From Dyadobacter crusticola DSM 16708 (GTDB lineage: Bacteria; Bacteroidota; Bacteroidia; Cytophagales; Spirosomataceae): 64,000 nucleotides of DNA. Every line of letters starts with the position of its first letter. Positions within the stretch are counted from its first letter, which is position 1. Position numbers and translations under genes: made by a program. The stretch is from positions 22,239 to 86,238 of the forward strand of contig NZ_KL370788.1 in NCBI RefSeq assembly GCF_000701505.1. The letters are read 5' to 3'. Below the pieces are notes generated by a model. That model was not told the DNA's origin and did not search any database. It worked only from the letters and a program-made list of their open reading frames with translations. This document shows, piece by piece, positions 26,646 through 35,039 of this stretch.

Positions 26646-27344
26646 TCATTCCCCTCTCTTCACGGAGCTTGCTCCGGAAGTACTGGAATGAATATCTTTT
26701 GCGCCTCCGGAGTAGCGGACACTGCTGGCGCCGGATGCTTCCGCACGTACTGCATTGCTGGCAAATACTGCCGCACTGCTTGCGCCTGAGGCATCTATGT
26801 TAACTTCTTTGGTTTGAAAATTGCTTCCGCGGAATGAAGAGGCTCCTGAAACTTCTCCGTCCAGAACATCACAATTTCCATTCAATGTAAGCGACGAAGC
26901 GCCTGACAATTCCATTGTTACTTTTGTTGCGGCCAGGTCCATATTTACCTTGGAAGCGCCACTTACTTCAATTTCCATGTTTTTGACTCCCGAAAATCTG
27001 GCTACCTGCGCATTGCTGGCACCGGAGAAATCAACACCCTGCAAATTCGGCATTGTAATACTCACGTTGACCGTTTTGCGGTTTTTGTTCCAGCCATTTC
27101 CCTTGTAGCCCAGTTTCAGTTCTCCGCCAGAAATATTGGCTTCGATATCTTCGAGATCTTCTTCCCGGCCTGTTGCGGTTACACTGTAATTGCTGCCTTG
27201 TTTCACATCAATTTTAAATGCACTGCCCATTGCCAGTCTGTTGAAGTTCGAAACGTTGAATTTTCTGGTTGTCTGCGCCATTGAGCTCAGTGAGACTACG
27301 ATGAACGCGAGCAGGGAAATTTGAAATACAAGTGCCTTTTTCAT
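26646..27344 (-). CDS. Secreted GIN/DUF2807 domain protein
   Basis: 232 residues with a signal peptide (MKKALVFQISLLAFIVVSLSSMAQ). The mature protein begins FNVSNFNRLAMGSAFKIDVKQG, the opening of DUF2807 (putative auto-transporter adhesin, head GIN domain), and continues as a beta-helix-like repeat in which SGAS recurs seven times about every 17-20 residues. The same motif makes up the C-terminus of the larger PspC protein just upstream, so the two are related by duplication. Likely periplasmic or surface exposed; molecular role is unknown. The gap to the PspC gene is 63 bp, and PadR probably governs both. Confidence 0.9.
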   Translation of the reverse strand: MKKALVFQISLLAFIVVSLSSMAQTTRKFNVSNFNRLAMGSAFKIDVKQGSNYSVTATGREEDLEDIEANISGGELKLGYKGNGWNKNRKTVNVSITMPNLQGVDFSGASNAQVARFSGVKNMEIEVSGASKVNMDLAATKVTMELSGASSLTLNGNCDVLDGEVSGASSFRGSNFQTKEVNIDASGASSAAVFASNAVRAEASGASSVRYSGGAKDIHSSTSGASSVKRGE

Positions 27345-27407
27345 GGTATTGTTCTGTTAGTTTTTTCGAAAGATGATTTCGTTTGACTGAAAGTTGCACG
27401 AATGCAT

Positions 27408-29975
27408 TTACTCCTGGATATTAATTTTGCTCGCCCCGCTGGCATGTCGGTCCAGGTTCGGGATCCTGCCCAGTTCTACTTTAGAGGCACCCGAAGCGTC
27501 TACATCCGCATTCTGAATATTCATTTCATTGGCTGTCAGCTTACAAGCTCCGTGTACATCAAACGACGCAGACTTAGCAGATCCCCTCAATGTGGCTTTT
27601 GAAGCGCCCGATAAGCTCAGTGTCAGCTGGTCGGCCTCTACATTGAACTCCGATTTGGAAGCGCCGGAAACTTCAACGTTCAACTTAGGTAATCCTTTGA
27701 AGCCCGATACCAGCGTTTTGTTTGCTCCTGACAAATTCACGGATTCAACCGTCGGCATTGTAATTACCAAACCGATTCTTTTCCAATCGTTTCCGAAAAG
27801 GCTGAACTCGGCAGAGCGTTTGACGCGCAACGTACCGTCCTCAACAGTTACTTTCAGGTCGTCAATCTCTTCTTGTCCCTCCGAGTCGGCGGTTACGTTG
27901 AACTCACTTCCCTGACGGATTACGATCGAGTATGCGCCTCCGATATCGATCTTGGTAAAATTGCTCACCGGAAACTGTTTGATATAATTACCTCTTTCTC
28001 CCAGATCGAGATCACTGTTGTAATCTTGCTCGAAAGAATAGTTTGAGTTCTCATTTTCCTCGTCACTTCTCAGAAAACGGGCAGGTATATTAGTACAGAT
28101 CAGTCCCGAATCACGCTTTACAACCCAGATCAGGTTATCCCATTTTACCTCCTCATCGTCCAGATTATACCGGTCCATTTTCCGCGTGCCTGATTCCCAT
28201 TCATTAATCGAATAGTAAAAATCACGCGACATAATGAAAGGTTTGTTATAAGGCACATTAAGGGTGAGATCAATGCGCTGGTCGCGGAAAAGGCGATTGG
28301 ATAATGCAGGGCCGTCACTAAACACGAAGACAGAATCTTTCACATCCACATTGTATTCGAGCATCTCCGCATTGTTCTGCGCATCTTCTCTCGTGCGGCC
28401 CCGGGCATGAAGTGTCTTTACGAGTTCAATGCTGTCTGTGGCATTGAATCCGGCCAGCCTGAGATTTATGTCTACATTCTCCTCGTCATAATTTGGATTA
28501 TAGTTGAGTGTCAAAGTACCATTAGGTACAGGATAAAATACCGATTGAACAACCTCTCCGCGTTTTGCAAAATTTCTCTGAAACGAAATCCCGCCGATTG
28601 TAGACCCGATGATACCTACGATCCAAAGCCCCAGCATAGTCAGCCAGACGGTACCGCCTACAATTCTTTTATTTGACAAAAGTGTAAGACCGAGGATCAG
28701 AAAGGTCGCCAGCGGAATAGCCGCTACCAGCATTCCCGACAGAACAAGCGTACCAGGAAGCTCCTGGAAAATGCGGAATGGGACCGGCAGATCATCAAAA
28801 ACAACCTCGTTGGTCAGCCCGAAAGCTACTCCTAAGCCTACGATCAAACAAAACAAACCAAGTACCGACATGGCGATCAGGAATGCGCCGATAGCAACTC
28901 TGAGAATGGGTCCCAAGCCTTTAAGCAACTTTCCAAGCGCAGCAATAATCAATGCGATCGCACGAAAAGGGAAAAGGAGAAATTTGGTCAAGCCTTGCTC
29001 CTCACCGCCTTTTTCTTCCAGGTTAAGACTTTGTTTGATATTGGATTCAATGTTGGAAAGCGTGATCGGCTCTCCCTGCATTTCCATTTTCTCGGTAAGG
29101 GTATTCGCTACTGGTGCGATTACCCATAATACGATATATATGATGACACCGGTACCGAAAAGAAGAATGGACAACACCCACAAAAAACGCACAACACCTA
29201 AATCAACCCCGAAGTAAGAAGCGACACCCGCTGCTACGCCACCGACTACTTTTCTATCCGGATCACGATAGAACTTTTTGATCCGGGTATCCTCTTCCAA
29301 AGTGGAAGAACCAGGGAATGCCACCCACATTGCGATGTACACCAGCACCATGAATCCGGCGAAGGGGCCAAATTCATCTTCCATGTCCAGGTTCATCATA
29401 CCTGAGCCGGCAGGCAAGCCAATCACAGCAAACAGGAATGCAAGTCTTACCCAGATGGGATCAATGGTAAAATGATGCGCCAGACCTGCCGCTACGCCAC
29501 CTATCAACTTACGGCGCAAGTCACGGTACAGCTTGCGCGGACCAGCTGGCTTTGCGGGTTCCGTAACCGGCGGAATGTAGGAAGAAGAATTCCCTTCAAA
29601 CGAAGGACCCGCATTGGATGAGTACGAAGAAGAAGTTGTTTCCTGCACCGGCACAGCAGTTCTGCCGGCTGTTTCCAGCGGATCTGCAAGGATATCTTCC
29701 GCTTGTTCAATGGCTTCAAAATCGGCTACCGTACCCATTGCAGCGATCAGCTCGTCCACATCCGAGAGTGAGATTACCTGTTTGGCTTCTGCTTTCTGCT
29801 TGTTGATAAACCGTTCTGCGACGCGGCCTTCGATGTCCGAAACGATCTCCTTGCTGTCTGCAAATGAAGAAAAGTATCGCTGTATCGAATTAAGGTAGCC
29901 TTTTAATTTCTCGTATCCATCTTCCTCGATATGGAAGATAATACCGCCGATATTTATACTGATTGTCTTTTTCAT
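27408..29975 (-). CDS. PspC-DUF2807 fusion membrane protein
   Basis: 855 residues. After an N-terminal soluble part (residues about 1-145, with FHIEEDGYEKLKGYL as in PspC-associated regions) come two PspC domains: RKLIGGVAAGLAHHFTIDPIWVRLAFLF and RKVVGGVAAGVASYFGVDLGVVRFLWV, each followed by a membrane segment. Several more hydrophobic helices follow at roughly 325-460, then an extracytoplasmic segment and a C-terminal DUF2807 beta-helix with SGAS/SGAN repeats. In other Bacteroidota this architecture is associated with PadR-controlled envelope-stress-like operons; what the PspC domains sense is not known. The gene starts 28 bp downstream of the PadR stop. Confidence 0.93.
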   Translation of the reverse strand: MKKTISINIGGIIFHIEEDGYEKLKGYLNSIQRYFSSFADSKEIVSDIEGRVAERFINKQKAEAKQVISLSDVDELIAAMGTVADFEAIEQAEDILADPLETAGRTAVPVQETTSSSYSSNAGPSFEGNSSSYIPPVTEPAKPAGPRKLYRDLRRKLIGGVAAGLAHHFTIDPIWVRLAFLFAVIGLPAGSGMMNLDMEDEFGPFAGFMVLVYIAMWVAFPGSSTLEEDTRIKKFYRDPDRKVVGGVAAGVASYFGVDLGVVRFLWVLSILLFGTGVIIYIVLWVIAPVANTLTEKMEMQGEPITLSNIESNIKQSLNLEEKGGEEQGLTKFLLFPFRAIALIIAALGKLLKGLGPILRVAIGAFLIAMSVLGLFCLIVGLGVAFGLTNEVVFDDLPVPFRIFQELPGTLVLSGMLVAAIPLATFLILGLTLLSNKRIVGGTVWLTMLGLWIVGIIGSTIGGISFQRNFAKRGEVVQSVFYPVPNGTLTLNYNPNYDEENVDINLRLAGFNATDSIELVKTLHARGRTREDAQNNAEMLEYNVDVKDSVFVFSDGPALSNRLFRDQRIDLTLNVPYNKPFIMSRDFYYSINEWESGTRKMDRYNLDDEEVKWDNLIWVVKRDSGLICTNIPARFLRSDEENENSNYSFEQDYNSDLDLGERGNYIKQFPVSNFTKIDIGGAYSIVIRQGSEFNVTADSEGQEEIDDLKVTVEDGTLRVKRSAEFSLFGNDWKRIGLVITMPTVESVNLSGANKTLVSGFKGLPKLNVEVSGASKSEFNVEADQLTLSLSGASKATLRGSAKSASFDVHGACKLTANEMNIQNADVDASGASKVELGRIPNLDRHASGASKINIQE

Positions 29976-30003
29976 GGTTGGAATAATCGAATGTCTTGTA
30001 TGA

Positions 30004-30378
30004 TCAGTTAGGGTCAGGAAGATTGCCAGGAGCTGTTTTGCTCAATTCCTCTGTACGCCGAATAACAGTTGTAACCGATTCTGCGAGTTCAAACCAGGTC
30101 GCCTGCATTGCATCCAGAAATACCTTCCCCTCTTCCGTCAAAACATAATATTTCCGTGGTGGCCCCGAAGAGGATTCCACCCATTTGTAGTCGAGCCAGC
30201 CCGAATTTTTCAACCTTGTCAAGAGGGGGTACAACGTGCCTTCCACCACCATGATGTGAGCAGATGTAAGTTCATCCAACATATCCGAGGCGTAAACCTC
30301 GCCCCGGGATATGATGTGCAGAATGCAGAATTCCAAAATTCCCTTCCGCATCTGCACTTGGGCATTTTCAATATTCAT
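30004..30378 (-). CDS. PadR family transcriptional regulator
   Basis: 124 residues. The winged helix is clear: QMRKGILEFCILHIISRGEVYASDMLDEL (first helices), VVEGTLYPLLTRLKNSGWL (recognition helix, with the diagnostic EGTLYPLLxRL) and KYYVLTEEGK (wing). The C-terminal helix is short, as in PadR subfamily 2. It is the first gene of the PadR-PspC-DUF2807 operon and probably represses it. An inverted repeat overlapping the -33 to spacer part of its promoter (30459-30481) is the likely binding site. Confidence 0.95.
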   Translation of the reverse strand: MNIENAQVQMRKGILEFCILHIISRGEVYASDMLDELTSAHIMVVEGTLYPLLTRLKNSGWLDYKWVESSSGPPRKYYVLTEEGKVFLDAMQATWFELAESVTTVIRRTEELSKTAPGNLPDPN

Positions 30379-30444
30379 GTGGTTTCATGTGTTAATTAAA
30401 TGAATAAGTTCATGGCTAATAGATAGAAATTCATTCTAACACTA

Positions 30445-30481
30445 CAAAGGTATACACAGGTACTTTGTGATGCAAGGTACC
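30445..30481 (-). promoter_or_regulatory. Promoter of the PadR-PspC operon with overlapping inverted repeat
   Basis: On the minus strand TTG (30473-30475), a 20-base spacer and TACCTTTG (30445-30452) match the Bacteroidota promoter consensus TTG-N19-22-TAnnTTTG. GGTACTTTG-TGATG-CAAGGTACC (30459-30481) is a 9-bp inverted repeat with one mismatch that covers the -33 box and most of the spacer. A dimeric repressor bound there would block the promoter, which suits PadR autoregulation. Confidence 0.6.
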
Positions 30482-30493
30482 ATGTGAAAAAGA

Positions 30494-30522
30494 TTGAGTG
30501 CTTGTGAGGAATGGTATTTTTG
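30494..30522 (+). promoter_or_regulatory. Promoter candidate for folA
   Basis: TTG (30494-30496), an 18-base spacer and TATTTTTG (30515-30522) resemble the Bacteroidota consensus in the plus direction. The predicted start of transcription would be about 15 bp before the folA ATG. Confidence 0.45.
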
Positions 30523-30543
30523 TTTGATGACCGGTAAAAAACA

Positions 30544-31089
30544 ATGATCATGACTGAACAACCTTCTGAAACCAACCAGGAACTACCCCGCCCGGCACTT
30601 TACATCATCGCAGCCATGAGTGAAAACAGAGTAATCGGGAAAGAAAATCACCTGCCCTGGCACCTGCCCGACGAATGGAAACATTTCAAGGAAGTGACCG
30701 CCGATAAGGCATTTATCATGGGACGCACCAGCTTTGAGGCGCCTGACGCATTGCATTCTTCCCGGCTGAATGTAATCCTGTCTTCCAAAACTGATCAGCC
30801 GCAAACTCCGGGAACTGTGTACGCGAAAGATATTCCGCAGGCACTTGCGTTACTTTCCGGCGAAACGGAAGTATTTGTATTAGGAGGCGGGCATGTATTC
30901 ACACAGATGCTGCCGCTTGCCGACAGACTATATCTGACCATTGTTCACGCCCAGCTGGAAGGCGACGCGTTTTTCCCGGTAATCAATCCGAATGAGTGGG
31001 AGCTGACTAATTCCGAGTACCACGGAGCAGATGAAGCGCATTCCTATTCGTTTTCGATGAATTTATATGTGAGAAAAACGGCGGACTGA
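30544..31089 (+). CDS. folA: Dihydrofolate reductase
   Basis: 181 residues; Met at 30544 or 30550 are both possible. The typical pattern is complete: LYIIAAMSENRVIGKENHLPWHLPDEWKHFK (substrate and NADPH contacts, with the catalytic acidic residue in LPDEW), AFIMGRTSFEA, LNVILSS and VFVLGGGHVFTQML. It reduces dihydrofolate to tetrahydrofolate with NADPH. The N-terminus is about 15 residues longer than in E. coli FolA. It lacks an adjacent thymidylate synthase gene, the usual partner. A C25-type peptidase gene begins 22 bp downstream on the same strand. Confidence 0.95.
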   Translation: MIMTEQPSETNQELPRPALYIIAAMSENRVIGKENHLPWHLPDEWKHFKEVTADKAFIMGRTSFEAPDALHSSRLNVILSSKTDQPQTPGTVYAKDIPQALALLSGETEVFVLGGGHVFTQMLPLADRLYLTIVHAQLEGDAFFPVINPNEWELTNSEYHGADEAHSYSFSMNLYVRKTAD

Positions 31090-31111
31090 CCTGCCGGATT
31101 TTCTCAAACAA

Positions 31112-34100
31112 ATGCGCAAAAAGCTTTTACACACTATCCTTCTGTTCCTGGTCCTGAGCGCTCCAACATTCGCCCAGCAAGCTGCCGGCGACGAATGGAT
31201 CAACGATCAACAGAATTATTATAAGGTCCCGATCACAAAAACAGGTTTTTACGAGCTTAGCACTTTACAGCTTGTGAATGCAGGAATACCTGTCTCTGCT
31301 ATTCCATCCAAAGCATTTCAGATTTTTACAGGCGGGAGAGAAATCCCCATTGAACTTTCACAAAATAACGACGAGCCGCTTTCAGATAACGGCTACATTC
31401 GCTTTCAAGGAAAAGGAAATGACGGCGCAAACGATACTTCGCTCTACATTCCTCCCGCATTGATGCCGCATTCATATTACAGTCTGTATTCGGATACCGC
31501 ATTCTACTATTTGACCTGGAAAATGAACGGTACAACCGGAAAAAGAACCAAATTGGCAGTCAGCGACTCAGTTTCACAGAAATTCAAAGAAATACTGCAA
31601 CTATACAATTCACATTACCTGCCCGGCACATTTTACCCGAAAGGCAGCGGATTTGAAACCGGCTCTGTCCTTTCCGGCTATGACACCGGCGAAGGCTGGA
31701 CGGGACCTAAACTGAAGGAAGATGAACATTTCAGGGTAAAAATTCCTACTGAAAACGCGGATTTCGACAGGCCAGATTCTATTGCATTTGAAATGCTTCT
31801 TGCCGGTTGGTCGGCCGGGACGCATTTGTTTAAGTTTTGGTCAAAAAAGGGAGGTAGCTTGTCAAGGAAACTGGCTGATGTTCAGTTTGAAGACTACAAT
31901 ACGCACCTAATCCGATTGACCATCGGCCCGGCAGATCTGGATACGGCTGGTATGTTCCATGCTGCTCTGGTCCCCGCTGGCGCAGGCGGCCACCTTTCGG
32001 TTTCGTATTTTAAGCTCATTTACCCGCAGAAGCCTAACTGGGGCGATAAAATTGTTTACGAGCAACTTACCGGACTTACCCAGATGCATTTCCACAAAAT
32101 GAACGCTGGGAAAGCTGACTATTTGATCATCACACATCCGTCCATGCGCATTCCGGTGCAGGGTGAAGATCCCGTAGCAGCCTATGCGAAATACCGGGCA
32201 TCGCCGGCGGGCGGTAATTACAAGCCGCTCATTATTCACACAAGCGAGATCTTTGACCGGTTCAACTACGGGTTACCCGGACCAGTCGGGTTGAAAAACC
32301 TGATTGCCAAACTGGCGCCTGGCTTAAAGTTCGTGCTGCTGATCGGTAGGTCTGTGGACCCGCAAAAAGTACGAAAAATCGCAAATGCGAGGGAGGTGGA
32401 CATGGTGCCCAATGCGGGCTGGCCGGGTTCAGACCTTTTGCTTGCTGTTGGTGAACAGTCTCCTGTTCCTTTGGTTCCCGTGGGGCGGATCAATGCGTCA
32501 ACTTCACAACAGGTTTGGGATTATTTGCAAAAAGTAAAGGCAATGGAAGCAGAGCCGGCAGCGGCTTCGTGGCGAAAGAAGATGCTGCATTTGAGCGGCG
32601 GCAGGTCGCGGCAGGAGTTATCTGTTTTTAAAGATTATGTAAAAGGTTTTGAGCAAAAAATTTTGGGCTCATCGCTTGGCGCGGCTGTACAAACCCTTTC
32701 GAAGGAAACCGACGATCCTGTTGAAAAAGTACCATTTCACACTAAGCTGAATAAAGGAGCCGCATTGCTTACTGTTTTCGGACATTCCGGACCGGACGTC
32801 ACGGATATTGATATCGGTTTTGCAAGCGACCCGGCTCAGCAGTATCACAACAAGCCATTTTTCCCAGCGATTATTGTAAATGGCTGTGCTTCCGGCAGCA
32901 TCTTTTTTTCACCCAAAACCCTCAGTAGCGACTGGATATTTTCACCTGACAATGGAGCAGTTCTCTTTTTGGCGCATACTTTCAATGGTGTTTCTACTGC
33001 ATTAAAACGCTACACTGATCTTTTCTATGAAGTCCTGGCCGATGCTTCGTTCGTCAGTCTTCCATTTGGAATAATCCAGCAAGAGGCAATCAGGAGAAAC
33101 CTGGCAAGCGACGCAAATATTTACGATACGATCACCACCCAGCAAATGAACCTCCACGGTGATCCCGCAATCCGCATCTTTCCCGCTCAGCTTCCGGATT
33201 ATAGCATCGACTCCACTTCTCTGTTCATTTCAGATGGTGCTGGCGGGGATTTCAATGCAGAAAGTGACAGTATGTTTGTTCAACTGGCTGTTCAAAACAA
33301 CGGAAGGTACCGACAAGAGCGATATAGTTTCTCCTTCCGCCTGCTCCGTGACTCCGCCGTTCTTGCTGAATATAAATTCGAGCGAGAGGCTGCACCAGTA
33401 TCAGATACGCTGCAAATTTCTGTTCCTAATCACTTGCGGTTAAATGATACCGATTTGCTGGAATTCGAGGTTGACGAAGGCCGGTTGCTGGTCGAAGAGA
33501 ATGAGGGAAATAACCGGTATGCTGTCCGCATTGTTGAGCTGAAAAACAGTGCTACCCAACCCGACAAAAGCCCGCCGGTGCTACTCGTGAAGCTTGATGG
33601 AAGGTTTATTGAAAATGAAGACCTGATTTCCAGGGAAGCTGAAATCGAACTCTCCTTAACAGATCTCCATGCCATCGCAGCCAGAGAAGATACTGCCGGC
33701 ATTGTGATGTGGATCAAACCTTTATGCGACAGCTGCGAGGAGTACAGATTGTATTTAAATGGCGCTACCTGGCGGAACGCAGACCCCGCGCATTTTTATT
33801 TAACTACAAAACTACCAGCTAACCTCGCTCCCGGAAGATACCTTTTGACAGTCCGCGCGAGGGATTTGGATGGTAATTTTGCTCCCGATTACCAGATTAT
33901 CTTTAATATTTCTGAAAAACCTGCGATCAGCCGCATTGAACTTACACCTAACCCGGCTACAAAAGCGTTTACATTCAAAGTGACAATCTCTGGTCCGAAA
34001 GCGCCAGACAAGGCAGCATTGATGATTACTGACCTTTCCGGACGAACAATATCGACCATGCAACTGAGTCCGCATATCGGACGAAATGAGTGGTTTTGGG

Positions 34101-34219
34101 AGCCCAAGAACCTTGCAGCGGGTGTATATATCTACATCATCTCTTTCAGCGAGCGTCTACCTACATTTTCACCGGCGGCGGAAAGCAAGGTGAGCGGCAG
34201 ATTATTATGGTTTCCTTAA
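31112..34219 (+). CDS. PorU-like C25 (gingipain-type) peptidase with T9SS C-terminal domain
   Basis: 1035 residues with a signal peptide (MRKKLLHTILLFLVLSAPTFAQ). The N-terminal domain (YYKVPITKTGFYELSTLQLVNAGI) closely matches that of PorU encoded at 42-45 kb. The C25 catalytic pair is visible: His558 in VFGHSGPD and Cys592 in VNGCASG. After Ig-like regions, the end (RIELTPNPATKAFTF ... GVYIYIISF) is a type A T9SS sorting domain followed by a short extra tail (SERLPTFSPAAESKVSGRLLWFP). It is thus a cysteine peptidase probably exported by T9SS. Compared with PorU it lacks an obvious tandem PorV partner. Target proteins unknown. It starts 22 bp after folA. Confidence 0.85.
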   Translation: MRKKLLHTILLFLVLSAPTFAQQAAGDEWINDQQNYYKVPITKTGFYELSTLQLVNAGIPVSAIPSKAFQIFTGGREIPIELSQNNDEPLSDNGYIRFQGKGNDGANDTSLYIPPALMPHSYYSLYSDTAFYYLTWKMNGTTGKRTKLAVSDSVSQKFKEILQLYNSHYLPGTFYPKGSGFETGSVLSGYDTGEGWTGPKLKEDEHFRVKIPTENADFDRPDSIAFEMLLAGWSAGTHLFKFWSKKGGSLSRKLADVQFEDYNTHLIRLTIGPADLDTAGMFHAALVPAGAGGHLSVSYFKLIYPQKPNWGDKIVYEQLTGLTQMHFHKMNAGKADYLIITHPSMRIPVQGEDPVAAYAKYRASPAGGNYKPLIIHTSEIFDRFNYGLPGPVGLKNLIAKLAPGLKFVLLIGRSVDPQKVRKIANAREVDMVPNAGWPGSDLLLAVGEQSPVPLVPVGRINASTSQQVWDYLQKVKAMEAEPAAASWRKKMLHLSGGRSRQELSVFKDYVKGFEQKILGSSLGAAVQTLSKETDDPVEKVPFHTKLNKGAALLTVFGHSGPDVTDIDIGFASDPAQQYHNKPFFPAIIVNGCASGSIFFSPKTLSSDWIFSPDNGAVLFLAHTFNGVSTALKRYTDLFYEVLADASFVSLPFGIIQQEAIRRNLASDANIYDTITTQQMNLHGDPAIRIFPAQLPDYSIDSTSLFISDGAGGDFNAESDSMFVQLAVQNNGRYRQERYSFSFRLLRDSAVLAEYKFEREAAPVSDTLQISVPNHLRLNDTDLLEFEVDEGRLLVEENEGNNRYAVRIVELKNSATQPDKSPPVLLVKLDGRFIENEDLISREAEIELSLTDLHAIAAREDTAGIVMWIKPLCDSCEEYRLYLNGATWRNADPAHFYLTTKLPANLAPGRYLLTVRARDLDGNFAPDYQIIFNISEKPAISRIELTPNPATKAFTFKVTISGPKAPDKAALMITDLSGRTISTMQLSPHIGRNEWFWEPKNLAAGVYIYIISFSERLPTFSPAAESKVSGRLLWFP

Positions 34220-34276
34220 AGATTTCTTTCGGCAAAAACTTCTTATTTTTGTCCATTACATAAATAATCCAAAGTT

Positions 34277-34999
34277 TTGAAAGAATACGGTAGTAACGTA
34301 CAAAAGCTTGCCGACCACATTGTTAAAATGGAGGATAAGGCAAAACGCAATCTTTACGCACACATCCTGATCGAATTAATGCGGCAGATCCATCCCAACA
34401 TGAGGGATAATCAGGATTACACTAATAAATTGTGGGATGACCTGTACATTATTTCCGGCTTTGAGCTCGACGTCGACAGCCCATTCCCGCCGCCTTCACC
34501 GGAGGCACTTGGTAAAAAGCCTCTTAAAGTAGGCTACAATCAGCAAAACCTGACTTATCGTCACTACGGCAAAAATATCGAGCTACTGCTAGAAAAGGCA
34601 ATCCAAACTGAAAACAAAGAGGACAGACTTGCTTTTGTTTCCTACATATTCCGGTTGATGCGCTCGTTTTTTAATGCCTGGAACAAAGACAATCCCGAGG
34701 ATAGCGTGTTACTGGGCCAACTTGAACAACTGAGTAAAGGCGCTTTGACAGAAGAAATCGAGTACATTCGTCAAAATGGGCCAGTTGATGCTGCTCCAAA
34801 AGACCGCAACAATAATGGCGGGGGACAGGAAAGAAACCGCGGTAACCACGCCGGCGGAGGCTTCAAAGCGCAGGCCAATCACAATTCGGAACGCCAGGGT
34901 GGAAATACCCAGGGTAATCCCAACAGAAACAGGCCGAACAAATTTGCCGGCCGCAACGGTAACAACAACCGTAATAACCGCAAAAAATCCGGAATGTAA
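34277..34999 (+). CDS. DUF4290 domain protein
   Basis: 240 residues, start TTG at 34277 (the protein reads KEYGSNVQKLADHIVKMEDK, as in the family, and no in-frame ATG precedes it). The conserved DUF4290 part covers residues 1-165 and is mostly helical (NLYAHILIELMRQIHPNM, YRHYGKNIELLLEKAI, AFVSYIFRLMRSFFNAWNKDNPED). The last 70 residues are low complexity, rich in Asn, Gly, Arg and Gln, and probably disordered; such tails can bind RNA. No function is known. It immediately precedes murA, an arrangement I associate with other Bacteroidota, so a link to cell-wall synthesis is possible but unproven. Confidence 0.88.
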   Translation: MKEYGSNVQKLADHIVKMEDKAKRNLYAHILIELMRQIHPNMRDNQDYTNKLWDDLYIISGFELDVDSPFPPPSPEALGKKPLKVGYNQQNLTYRHYGKNIELLLEKAIQTENKEDRLAFVSYIFRLMRSFFNAWNKDNPEDSVLLGQLEQLSKGALTEEIEYIRQNGPVDAAPKDRNNNGGGQERNRGNHAGGGFKAQANHNSERQGGNTQGNPNRNRPNKFAGRNGNNNRNNRKKSGM

Positions 35000-35039
35000 A
35001 TTCCGGTGCATTGTATTTCTTCAACTGCCCAAACCAATC

